Shown one piece after another: positions 1 to 9,364 of a stretch of 64,000 bases of DNA. The notes under the pieces are model-generated. The model had not been told where the DNA came from, searched no databases, and saw only the letters and a program-made list of their open reading frames with translations. Position numbers and translations under genes: made by a program. The stretch is from Candidatus Peregrinibacteria bacterium CG10_big_fil_rev_8_21_14_0_10_55_24 (lineage in GTDB: Bacteria > Patescibacteriota > Gracilibacteria > Peribacterales > Peribacteraceae), in assembly GCA_002772745.1 (NCBI GenBank), contig PFDV01000001.1, positions 1-64,000 of the forward strand, read 5' to 3'. How positions within the stretch are numbered: the stretch's first letter is position 1; every line of letters starts with the position of its first letter.

Positions 1-1
1 T

Positions 2-2206
2 GCGTTGAACCCCCACCTGCTCTTCGGGTACAACGGGACGTTTGATGTGAACCTGTACAGGAGCGCGGCACATTACCTCAAGACCGACGACAACTTGATC
101 GTGGGTGGTGCGGGCACTACGATCACGCTCGGAGGCGTGGAGTACACGTTCCCCTCCTCCGACGGGGACAACGGGCAGGTGCTCAAGACCAACGGAGCCG
201 GGACGCTGACGTGGCAGGCGGACAACAACAGCGGAGGAGGCGCCGCTACTGACACAGGAGCGCTCATGGCGATCTTCGATGAGCGCTACGTGGAGACGGC
301 GGGAGACACGATGACGGGCAAGCTCCTGATCGACCTGCCTTCGGGCACCCTGGGGCTGGAAGTGAAGGAGACCTTCTCGGGAGCCAATGTTGTGGCTTCC
401 ACCACCTTCGAAGGCGCAGGGCTTACGAACTGCGACACGGTGACAGGCAAGCTTGTGTGGAATTCCTCCACCAAACGGTTCAGCTGCGAGACGGATCAGA
501 CGAGCGCAGGAGAATCGACAACCACGCTCCAGCAGGCGTACGACAACGACGCGAACGGCGGGGACAGCACCATCGCGACCAACAGCACGGATGACTCGGT
601 GCGGATTGATAACCCGGCCTCGAGCGGGACGGACAGCGCCTACATCCTGGAGGTGGAGAACGATGCCGCCGGGAAGATCGGGTTCCTGCTCGACCAGAAC
701 TCCACGGGCACCGGCATGCTCCTGGACTCCGAGTCCATTGCGCACCCGGGCGAGGCCATCGACATGCCGGTGATCACGTACGGCAATGGGAAGGCCTTGA
801 ATCCCCACCTGCTCTTCGGGTACGACGGGGTGTTCGATTCGAACCTCTACAGGAGCGCGGCCAATACCCTGAGTACGAACTCGCACTTCTACCCGGAGGC
901 GGATAACGCACAGGATCTGGGTTCCTCCGCCAAACGGTGGAGGGATCTCTACCTGGGGCCCAATACGCTGCACATCGGTACAGACGGGGATGAGGCGGAG
1001 ATCGAGTACTCCACGGCCAATGATGAACTCGTGTTCGATCCGGATGATGACGGCACCAATGAAGTGGTGATTGAGGATACGGGCGAAGTGGGCATCGGTA
1101 CGACGGATCCTTTGGATCCCCTGCACGTCGTTGCGGACTCCGGTGAGGACAACATTCATTTGGAAGAGTACAGCGGCGGGGAGGACTGGCAGTTGGGCAT
1201 TGATTCCGCCGGAGACCTCAACTTCGAGGATGAGGGCACCAACCGGGTGACCTTCGAGGACGGGGGGCAGGTGGGGATCAACACGGCGGCGCCGGATTAC
1301 CAGCTGGACGTTGCCGGGAACGCGGGATTCAACGACTACATCTACCACAATGACGACGCGGATACGTACACGTACTTCAATACCGATCAATACCAGGTGG
1401 TTGCCGGGGGGGCGTCGGTCTTCAGCGCCGTGGAATCCACGACGGATACCCTGACCTTCGGCGCGACGTTCGATGCGGTGTTCAATACGAACACGCTCTT
1501 CGTGGGAGGAACCTCAGGGAGCTACAACGGCAGGGTGGGCATCGGGACGACGACGCCGGACAGCAAGCTGGAAGTGGAGAACGCCACTGCGGCACTCAAG
1601 GCATTCACCGTAGACCAGAACTCCACGGGAACGGGAGAGCTCATTGATTCGGAGTCCCTCCTGCACCCCGGTGAAGCCATCGATATGCTCGCGATCCAGT
1701 ACGACGGAGGAAATCGGGCGATCAACCCGCATCTGCTCTTCGGGTACGACGGCACGTTCGACGTGAATCTGTACCGCTACGCTGCCAACGTACTGGCAAC
1801 GGACGATACCGTGCGCATCAAGGGGAACCTGCTCGTGGAGGGAACCATGTCCGGCGGACTCGTGTCCTCGATGATCTGGTATCTCGATGGCGACATCAGC
1901 ACCGGAACCAATCAGGGCGCAACAGTCATCATGCCGGGGGACTTCACGGTAACGGACATCGACATGAAGGCGAAAACCGCCCCATCGGGCTCCAGCCTCA
2001 TCATCGATATCAATGAGGGAGGTTCATCGATCTTCTCGACACGTGCGGAAATCGACGGCGGCCAAACCCGCGAGGATGGGAACCATTCCTTCAGCGACAC
2101 GCATCTCTCTACAGGAGCAGAAGTTACGCTCGACGTGGACCAGGTCGGAAGCTCCACCGCAGGTAACGGCCTGACGATCATACTGAAAGGGATTAGGAGA
2201 TACTGA
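2..2206 (+). CDS. Repeat-built surface/tail-fibre-like protein, 5' end outside the window
   Basis: Frame is open to the left edge (ALNPHLLFGYNG...). Three copies of [AI]NPHLLFGY(N/D)GxFDxNLYRxAA; two DQNSTGTGxLxDSESxxHPGEAIDM blocks; RYVxxxGDTMTG motif. Confidence 0.8.
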   Translation, partial: ALNPHLLFGYNGTFDVNLYRSAAHYLKTDDNLIVGGAGTTITLGGVEYTFPSSDGDNGQVLKTNGAGTLTWQADNNSGGGAATDTGALMAIFDERYVETAGDTMTGKLLIDLPSGTLGLEVKETFSGANVVASTTFEGAGLTNCDTVTGKLVWNSSTKRFSCETDQTSAGESTTTLQQAYDNDANGGDSTIATNSTDDSVRIDNPASSGTDSAYILEVENDAAGKIGFLLDQNSTGTGMLLDSESIAHPGEAIDMPVITYGNGKALNPHLLFGYDGVFDSNLYRSAANTLSTNSHFYPEADNAQDLGSSAKRWRDLYLGPNTLHIGTDGDEAEIEYSTANDELVFDPDDDGTNEVVIEDTGEVGIGTTDPLDPLHVVADSGEDNIHLEEYSGGEDWQLGIDSAGDLNFEDEGTNRVTFEDGGQVGINTAAPDYQLDVAGNAGFNDYIYHNDDADTYTYFNTDQYQVVAGGASVFSAVESTTDTLTFGATFDAVFNTNTLFVGGTSGSYNGRVGIGTTTPDSKLEVENATAALKAFTVDQNSTGTGELIDSESLLHPGEAIDMLAIQYDGGNRAINPHLLFGYDGTFDVNLYRYAANVLATDDTVRIKGNLLVEGTMSGGLVSSMIWYLDGDISTGTNQGATVIMPGDFTVTDIDMKAKTAPSGSSLIIDINEGGSSIFSTRAEIDGGQTREDGNHSFSDTHLSTGAEVTLDVDQVGSSTAGNGLTIILKGIRRY

Positions 2207-2227
2207 TGCATGCTACAATACCGAGCA

Positions 2228-5200
2228 ATGAAGAAGGCTGTTGCTCGCTTTATAGTCATTGTACTTCTGCTGAGTATTACGCACAGCACGCCATACTCAC
2301 CTACAGCAGCGAACGCTCAGGGTGTATCCGCGGATACGGATGACACACTCTTGTTTGGCAGTGGTCTTTCATCTCAATCACGCTCTTTCCTAATGGGAAA
2401 GCTTTTGCTGGATGATATGTCTGAATGGATGTATGCACGCCGAAATACGCTGGATACCGACATCCAATTCTCTGCAGCCACCGTCCTCAATACCCTGAAA
2501 GCAAATCACCCGGGAGCGTCTGAGACATTCCAGCCAATCCTCAACGTTGCCATTGTGAGAGAAGGAGGAACCCCACTCAAGCCCCACTATGCACTGGATG
2601 AAACAACCGGAACAATCACCATCAACGCTCGGCGCACATTTACGCCGGGGCTCTACACCGTCAGCATTGACGCAACCGATCCGCTCAGTGGCATCAGTCA
2701 ACGCACGGAACAGGACTTCGCTTGGGGAGTTCTTGCCATGAACCCGGATAAGGACAGCTACACCACTGGTGAAACTGCTCGGATAGACTTTGGCGTCTTG
2801 AATGAGCGTGGAGACATCGTGTGCGATGCAGAGCTCACCCTCATCATCCATACCCCTACAGGGAACTCCTCTGCCCTCTCCACTCAGAATGGGGCTATTG
2901 CGACAACCGGCAGCTGCGGGAACAAAGCCGCGGGATTCATTGAGCCTGATTACCGGGCTGCACTCCCCCTGCATGAGGCAGGAACGTATGCACTGGAACT
3001 GCTGGCAAAGACTAAAAACGGTACCTGGACTATCTCATCCTCCATCGCCGTTTCCGACTCTGCTCCCGTCAGGATCAAGCGTACTGCTGCCACACGGCTC
3101 TGGCCGTTTGCGCCTTCTTCCATGAACATCCAAATCTTCTTCACGCAGGATTTTTCCGGCACGATTACCGATACCGTCCCCGAAGGTTTTGCTGTCACAC
3201 AAACGCAACCGCACGCCACTGCGCAAAACACCAACGACGCACTGGGAGCCGGCCAGACGCTCTCCTGGCACGGATCATGGAAATCCGGAGAGGTAGCCGA
3301 GTTCTCGTACACGTACGATGCTCCCGACATCTCTCCCGAGTTCTATCTCCTCGGACCGCTCATTCTGTCACCCGCAACAGGTGGAGACGCACTCCATGAA
3401 CTGCGCAGTTGGCAAATCGCCAACGACGTCGGTGAAGGCTGGCTCTCGGGGTACTCCTACCGCAAGAAGATCACCATCGACAACACCTATGTGGATAGCG
3501 ACCTCACGGATTTCCCCCTCTACGTGAAGATCAGCGCTGACTCCGACGTAGGAACATACGCGCAGAGCGATGGCGATGACATTCGCTTCACCTCGAGCGG
3601 CGGGCTCACCGTGCTCCCGCACGAGGAGGAGAGCTTCTCTATCTCGAGCGGCTCAGGCTCGGGCAACTTCTGGGTGAAGGTGCCGACGGTCTTCGGTGCA
3701 TCCGATACCATCATCTACATGTACTACGGGAGTGGATCGGCGGTGGATGGGCAGGATGTGGCGAACGTGTGGGATGTTAATTTCGTGATGGTTCATCACT
3801 TAAAAGATGCCACTACCTCAACAGTCACTGACAGCAAAGACAGTTATACGGGTACTAAAAGTTCAGCTAATAATCCTATTGAGGCGATAGGCAATATTTA
3901 CAACGGTCAGGATTTCAGCAATGACCTGATTGGCTTCGGCGATGTGTCTGCGATTGACGGCATAACCCAGTTAACGATTATGGTTTGGTCGAAATTTGAT
4001 GGCATTGCTTCTGATTATGAGGTTGCAGCAAAAGGAAACCACACTTGGCCAACCGCGAACGATAAAAACTTTCTTCTGTTCCGTGATGAGACAGTCGGAG
4101 CGGGTTCTCAATCAGGTAACACAAATACCCTGTCTGTCATTGTGTCTGACGGAACAGATATGGCGTGGTCTGCAGCTTCAAGCACCAGCATTAACGACAC
4201 AAACTGGCATTATGTGGGCTTTACTTTTCTCGCTCTAGACGCCACTGGCTTAAAACCTTATGTAGACGGAGCCAACAGTACGTCTGCCAGCACTTCTGCG
4301 GTAAACAATACTAGGAACATTGACGCCAACAATTTGCTATTAGGTAAAGCGATGAGTGCGGGCGTGGCTATGGATGGAAGATTGGATGAATTTCGGGTAT
4401 CTACAACTATTCGTTCAAACGCCTGGATCAAGTTTGAATACAACAACATGGCACAAAGTGACCAGGAGCTTGCGTGGGGCAGTGCGGAGCGCCAGTGGCC
4501 ATCGGGTTTCACGAAGCGCAAGAAGATCACCATCGACCATACCTACGTGGACAGTGACCTCATGGATTTCCCCCTCTACGTGAGATTCACAGCCGACAGC
4601 GACATCGGCGCAAGTGCGCAGAACGACGGTGATGACATCCGCTTCGCCACGGCAACAGGCCTGCTCCTCTACTTTGAGGAGGATAGTTTTTCTGTTTCGA
4701 GCGGCAGCGGTACGGGCAACTTCTGGGTGAAGATACCCAAAATCTACGGATCCATCAATACGGATATCTACATGTACTACGGAAGCGGGTCAGCGGTGGA
4801 TGGGCAGAACGTCACGGGAGTGTGGGATAGTAACTTCAAAGGTGTATGGCATATCCCCAACGGAACAACATTGGGACTGCTGGACAGCACCGAGAACAAC
4901 AACGACGGTACCAACGTGAGCGCCACTGCGACAGCCGGTGTCGTCGATGGAGGGGTCACCACCGACGGCGGGACGAAGTACGTCACGATCGGCGACCCGG
5001 CGATGTTTGATTTCGGGGCGAACGACTTCACTGTTTCGGCATGGGCATACAGAAATACCGGTTTTGGATCGTGGGATACCATTGTTGTTGGGAAATGGAA
5101 TACGGGGGGATCACCCGGGACCAACGAATGGGATTTGGCGCATGGCGGTGTAGATTCTGGAACCGAAACCCTCCCTGGTTTTATCATACATTCGGGAACC

Positions 5201-5584
5201 ACTTCCCATATCGCCAAAAGCCCTACCGCGACAAGCAACAACACGTGGTACTATCTCACGGGCCAACGCACCGGAACGAACATCAAGATATTCGTGAACG
5301 GAGTGGACAAAAAAACCACGGCAGTGGGGGCCGTTGCAGTCAATAATGTCAGCGGCAGAAACGTGCGGTTCGCCAAAATCGACGGGGGTGCCTACGGCTT
5401 GAACGGCCGCATCGACGAAGTCCGCATCTCCTCTACCGCCCGTCCCGCCGCCTGGATCAAGTTTGAGTACAATAATATGGCGCAAGCGGATTACGAGATT
5501 GCTTTCTCCTCTGAAGAATCCAACGGAACACTGGCTGCGGGTGGTGGTGGCGGAAAGAACTTCTTCTACTTCTTTGGGTTTTAG
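2228..5584 (+). CDS. Secreted protein with two DUF2341-like and two LamG/concanavalin-like modules
   Basis: Signal peptide MKKAVARFIVIVLLLSITHS; duplicated YRKKITID(N/H)TYVDSDL(T/M)DFPLYV; LamG-like DGxLDEFRVSxxxRxxAWIKFEYNNMAQ twice. ATG 2228 preferred over 2210. Confidence 0.8.
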   Translation: MKKAVARFIVIVLLLSITHSTPYSPTAANAQGVSADTDDTLLFGSGLSSQSRSFLMGKLLLDDMSEWMYARRNTLDTDIQFSAATVLNTLKANHPGASETFQPILNVAIVREGGTPLKPHYALDETTGTITINARRTFTPGLYTVSIDATDPLSGISQRTEQDFAWGVLAMNPDKDSYTTGETARIDFGVLNERGDIVCDAELTLIIHTPTGNSSALSTQNGAIATTGSCGNKAAGFIEPDYRAALPLHEAGTYALELLAKTKNGTWTISSSIAVSDSAPVRIKRTAATRLWPFAPSSMNIQIFFTQDFSGTITDTVPEGFAVTQTQPHATAQNTNDALGAGQTLSWHGSWKSGEVAEFSYTYDAPDISPEFYLLGPLILSPATGGDALHELRSWQIANDVGEGWLSGYSYRKKITIDNTYVDSDLTDFPLYVKISADSDVGTYAQSDGDDIRFTSSGGLTVLPHEEESFSISSGSGSGNFWVKVPTVFGASDTIIYMYYGSGSAVDGQDVANVWDVNFVMVHHLKDATTSTVTDSKDSYTGTKSSANNPIEAIGNIYNGQDFSNDLIGFGDVSAIDGITQLTIMVWSKFDGIASDYEVAAKGNHTWPTANDKNFLLFRDETVGAGSQSGNTNTLSVIVSDGTDMAWSAASSTSINDTNWHYVGFTFLALDATGLKPYVDGANSTSASTSAVNNTRNIDANNLLLGKAMSAGVAMDGRLDEFRVSTTIRSNAWIKFEYNNMAQSDQELAWGSAERQWPSGFTKRKKITIDHTYVDSDLMDFPLYVRFTADSDIGASAQNDGDDIRFATATGLLLYFEEDSFSVSSGSGTGNFWVKIPKIYGSINTDIYMYYGSGSAVDGQNVTGVWDSNFKGVWHIPNGTTLGLLDSTENNNDGTNVSATATAGVVDGGVTTDGGTKYVTIGDPAMFDFGANDFTVSAWAYRNTGFGSWDTIVVGKWNTGGSPGTNEWDLAHGGVDSGTETLPGFIIHSGTTSHIAKSPTATSNNTWYYLTGQRTGTNIKIFVNGVDKKTTAVGAVAVNNVSGRNVRFAKIDGGAYGLNGRIDEVRISSTARPAAWIKFEYNNMAQADYEIAFSSEESNGTLAAGGGGGKNFFYFFGF

Positions 5585-5752
5585 TGGGGAGACAGGTACC
5601 ATCAAGATCCTGTTGAGATTGAAGTAGCAGCTTTGCTTACGGCCTATACATACACCTACCAGATTCATAGAAAACCTGATAGGCCTCAACGATACTTGCT
5701 AGAAATATTCATAAACCTGCTGATGCGGATACATCAGGAAACGACATTCAAA

Positions 5753-7285
5753 TCATTCTGACTTTAGAAGAACCGCAACGTTCGACCCGCCGAACCCCAT
5801 GGCAGTCACCACCCCAACATCGCGCTCCGGGTCAAAAGCCTGATGCCTGCGACAGAGGATACCGTCGGCAACGGCGTTGAGCGCGCGGGGATCTACAGTA
5901 ATCCCCTCACGCCCGATGACCTGAGGATCCGCAGTGCGCAGCGCCGGGTCGACTTCCCGCGTTGTGGGTAACCCCGGAACGCACCGGTTACGCATCGCTT
6001 CGATGAGAGCAATGACATTGGCAACCATTGCTGCACCCAGGGAATGACCTTCGCGCTCCTTCACACCGGTCCCGCTGTAGCGCCCATCCAGTGCTAGATC
6101 CCCCAGTGCTTTCGCTACGGCATAGAGTTCGTTGATCGCTCCCACCTTGGTTCCTGTGCCGTGGAGGAAGTGCACCAGACGTCCGCGAATGTCCGCAACC
6201 TCGACGCCGATCTTCCCAAAGAGCCTCGTGAGAAGTGCTGCCTGCCCCGTGATGGTTCCGTCGGCCAGGTTCTTGTCGTACATCTGAGACTGGCACGTAT
6301 TGGCAACAACACTCCGCACCCACGCAAGCGGCTCGACTCCTAAGAGATCGGCAACCCGTCGCCGCATCATGACCACGAGCCCCGCGGCATCGCCGGGGAC
6401 AAATCCGTCTCGTCCCGCACCGAAGGCGAGCAGAGCGTGCTCCGCACGCCGATCGTTGCGCCAGTTGCGCGTGAGGGCTCCCCGCTTCTTCATCATGGCA
6501 TCGAAGGCGAGGGTCACCACCGCTCCTGTGGCGTATTCACTCCCGCCCACAATTGCGACGTCCGCGCTCCTGGATTGCAGCGCATTAAACCCATTCAACA
6601 TGGAAAATCCCGAAGAGGCGCATGCAGCATTGGAGGAACTCTGCCCTCCTTGCACGCCTGCCTGCGCTGCCATCTGAGCGGCAACCATGTTCTCCAGAAC
6701 CCCCAGCAACCACTTCGTCTTTCCGTAGTTCATCCCCAGCTGCGGCGTATTCTCCGCATGGAGGAACTCGGCGAACTCGCGTTCTACTCTCTCCATGGCA
6801 CACCCCATACCACAGCCGATATCCATTATTGTCTCTGGAGCCAGATCGGCCCGTATCCGCCTCCCCTCATCTGCAAAGAGCGCTTGGAGCTTTCCACGAA
6901 TCTGCTCGAGGGCAACGTACGCCTGGAGAATGGACCTCCCCACCAGACGCTCCCCCCTCTTGAAGAACGTCGTCGGGTAGAAACCGCTCTCCGGATCCGG
7001 CAGGTACTCCGCCGGGATCACGCCGCCCACTCCGCACTTGTCCCCCCATGCGTTACGGAAGAACGCCAGTTTCTCCTCCGGTGTCGAGAGTCCCTTCATA
7101 CAGGCCATCACGTCGAAGTGCTCGATATCTAAGGGGGTGAGGAGTCTGAGCCCTGTCCGAAATTCCACAGCAGCCCTGTGGGCTTCCTCGGGATCCCTCC
7201 CCGTGGGGCTCACACCCCCCGTGGCGACGATGACGACATCATCTTCACTCCGGACATGCGGTGGCGATGTATTTGCTTCGGTCAT
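5753..7285 (-). CDS. Beta-ketoacyl-ACP synthase-like (thiolase-fold) enzyme
   Basis: NAACASSG (Cys), FLHGTGTKVG (His), VKEREGHSLGAA (Lys/His) motifs; start taken at MTEANTS. Confidence 0.8.
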   Translation of the reverse strand: MTEANTSPPHVRSEDDVVIVATGGVSPTGRDPEEAHRAAVEFRTGLRLLTPLDIEHFDVMACMKGLSTPEEKLAFFRNAWGDKCGVGGVIPAEYLPDPESGFYPTTFFKRGERLVGRSILQAYVALEQIRGKLQALFADEGRRIRADLAPETIMDIGCGMGCAMERVEREFAEFLHAENTPQLGMNYGKTKWLLGVLENMVAAQMAAQAGVQGGQSSSNAACASSGFSMLNGFNALQSRSADVAIVGGSEYATGAVVTLAFDAMMKKRGALTRNWRNDRRAEHALLAFGAGRDGFVPGDAAGLVVMMRRRVADLLGVEPLAWVRSVVANTCQSQMYDKNLADGTITGQAALLTRLFGKIGVEVADIRGRLVHFLHGTGTKVGAINELYAVAKALGDLALDGRYSGTGVKEREGHSLGAAMVANVIALIEAMRNRCVPGLPTTREVDPALRTADPQVIGREGITVDPRALNAVADGILCRRHQAFDPERDVGVVTAMGFGGSNVAVLLKSE

Positions 7286-7432
7286 GGCAGACACAAGACA
7301 GGAGACAGACAAATATGGAGGAGAAGCATCTCTCCCCCCGCGAACAATGTAAAGAGGTCGTGGTACTGTCCCCCATTGCAATAACATGCAAAATCAGCAA
7401 ACCCTGCCACCTATGCTATCCCCTCATCCTCA

Positions 7433-9262
7433 TCACGGTGCGCTCGTCTCCCAGTTTAAGCTGATGTACCCCGCATCGGTACTCCCAGCGCTTGTCGTTA
7501 CAAGCTTGAGGAAGATCGTCACGTAGCTTCCGGCGGTAAAGGTGCCACCTGCTTCCGGGCCTGTGATTATCGCTGTGGTCCAGCTGGTGTTTTTAAGCTG
7601 TTCCGCGCCCGTGAGCGCCACGTTGACGCCGGCGGTATCGATCATGCGCATGGAGATGTAGTTGTCTGCCGCATTCGCCGTTCCCGTGCGGTAGCGCAGC
7701 TGGATGGGACGCGCGTCATCCCACGTGGAGAAGTTGTCCGGCACGCGGATCTGCGCGGAAATCCAGTACTCCTGCAGATCAGCCTTGGTGGATGTCCAGT
7801 GGTAGTAGTTCTCCTGGTTCGTCTCATCGCGATCGTACGTGAGCTGGCCGATGAAATTGGTCACCGATCCGGAGCTAAAGTACACGGCATGCGGGTACTC
7901 GGGACTCAGGAAGACTACGCCACCGCTCCCCACGCCGACCGTCTGCGACGTCCACGAGAGCGTTCCGTTTCCGTCCGTAGTAAGTACTTCGCCGTTGTCG
8001 CCATTGGTCGTTGGGAAGGTGTACGTCACGCCGTGGATCGTCACCTGACCGTCCACGGTGAGCGTGGAACCGGAGATGCTCCCCGGAGTCTGGATGTCAT
8101 CGCTGAATTCGAAGCGATCCTGCGTATTATCAAAGAGGATGAACTCGTCGGCGGTATCGCTGCCAAAGGTCAACGTGGCGTCACCGGTGTCATCGGCGTT
8201 GATCTGGAGCTGGTCATCAGTCGTGATTGCGCCAACGGCTTTGATTGTCCCGGAGGACGTGAGCAAACGCTCTGCATGGAGGTGCTCACCGGAAGCCGTA
8301 CCGACGACCTCAAGTCCCAGCCCTGCCTCAGCCTCTAGGGCTTCGTTCCCCTCCCCTACCTTAATAAGGAGTGCGCCTGTCATCGTATCTCCGGCAATGC
8401 GGACGTAGCGATTGTCCGTAACCGACTCGGTATAGAGGATACCGTCGTTATTCGTATACACGTTCGTGACATCAACGAGCAGCGATTCCAACTCAGACTC
8501 CGAATCAATTTCCGTCTCGACGATCACATTGATAGCTCCCAATTGCGTCTCAAGGTCGGATTCTGAACCCAGTTCCGACTCCTCGATGACATCCACGCAG
8601 TTACCATCCCCGTCCAGGTACTCGTTCGCGTCGCAAAGCGTCTGAGCGTTCGTATCAACGTCCGTAGACCATGTCAGCTGGCCATTCCCGTCCGTTTTGA
8701 GCACGCGGCCGGAACCCACCTGCAAGAGCGGGAAGGTGTAGGTGTTGCCGTTAATCGTAAAGGTTTGGCCTTCCTCGACAACGAGCGCACCGGAAGTCGT
8801 CATGAGGCGCTCAGCGTGAACATGGGAACCGGAAGCGGTTCCGGAGATATTCACATCATCGCTGAATTCGAACTGACCGGTCGTCGCATTGAATTTCAAC
8901 GTCTCGTCGAGGGTTGTATTCCCAAAGGTGATAATCGCATCGCCCGTATCATCATCATTAATGGTGAGTGCTCCGGATGCCGTCAGGTCACCTTGGACGT
9001 ACACAGGGCGGGTGAACTCGAAGTGGCTATCGCTCACATCCCAAAAGAGCCGCAGATTCCCGGTGTCCCCGAACCTCAGTTCGATATCCGTCGTGCCGTC
9101 ACCATCGTCAATACTATTAAAGGACTCCGTATTCACCAGGAGTGTTGGGTTCCAGCTGGATGCCGCGAGTGCAGCGGAGCCACTCATCGACCACATGAGC
9201 CCTACGAGGAGGACTCTGCTGATCCAGCGCTTGAGCTGATGTAAAGGATGTTTGCTGTTCAT
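7433..9262 (-). CDS. Secreted repeat protein, tail-fibre-like
   Basis: Signal peptide after MNSKHPLHQLKRWISRVLLVGLMWSMSGSAALA; repeated TINGNTYTFPLLQVGSGRVLKTDGNGQLTW-type modules; RYVRIAGDTMTGALLI. Confidence 0.75.
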   Translation of the reverse strand: MNSKHPLHQLKRWISRVLLVGLMWSMSGSAALAASSWNPTLLVNTESFNSIDDGDGTTDIELRFGDTGNLRLFWDVSDSHFEFTRPVYVQGDLTASGALTINDDDTGDAIITFGNTTLDETLKFNATTGQFEFSDDVNISGTASGSHVHAERLMTTSGALVVEEGQTFTINGNTYTFPLLQVGSGRVLKTDGNGQLTWSTDVDTNAQTLCDANEYLDGDGNCVDVIEESELGSESDLETQLGAINVIVETEIDSESELESLLVDVTNVYTNNDGILYTESVTDNRYVRIAGDTMTGALLIKVGEGNEALEAEAGLGLEVVGTASGEHLHAERLLTSSGTIKAVGAITTDDQLQINADDTGDATLTFGSDTADEFILFDNTQDRFEFSDDIQTPGSISGSTLTVDGQVTIHGVTYTFPTTNGDNGEVLTTDGNGTLSWTSQTVGVGSGGVVFLSPEYPHAVYFSSGSVTNFIGQLTYDRDETNQENYYHWTSTKADLQEYWISAQIRVPDNFSTWDDARPIQLRYRTGTANAADNYISMRMIDTAGVNVALTGAEQLKNTSWTTAIITGPEAGGTFTAGSYVTIFLKLVTTSAGSTDAGYISLNWETSAP

Positions 9263-9364
9263 GGTTCTTGATGTGTTCTTGCCATTATAGCAAAAATTCC
9301 CTTTCCCTACCTGTAGATGCAATGGACAGATTCTATAGAATAGCTTCTAATATCTGTCAGATGT

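Noticed and set aside
2390-2974. Long antisense ORFs in GC-rich genes (e.g. 2390-2974, 14189-15223, 42882-43994)
   Set aside because: They lie fully antisense to well-supported genes, have low-complexity or biased composition and no recognisable motifs.
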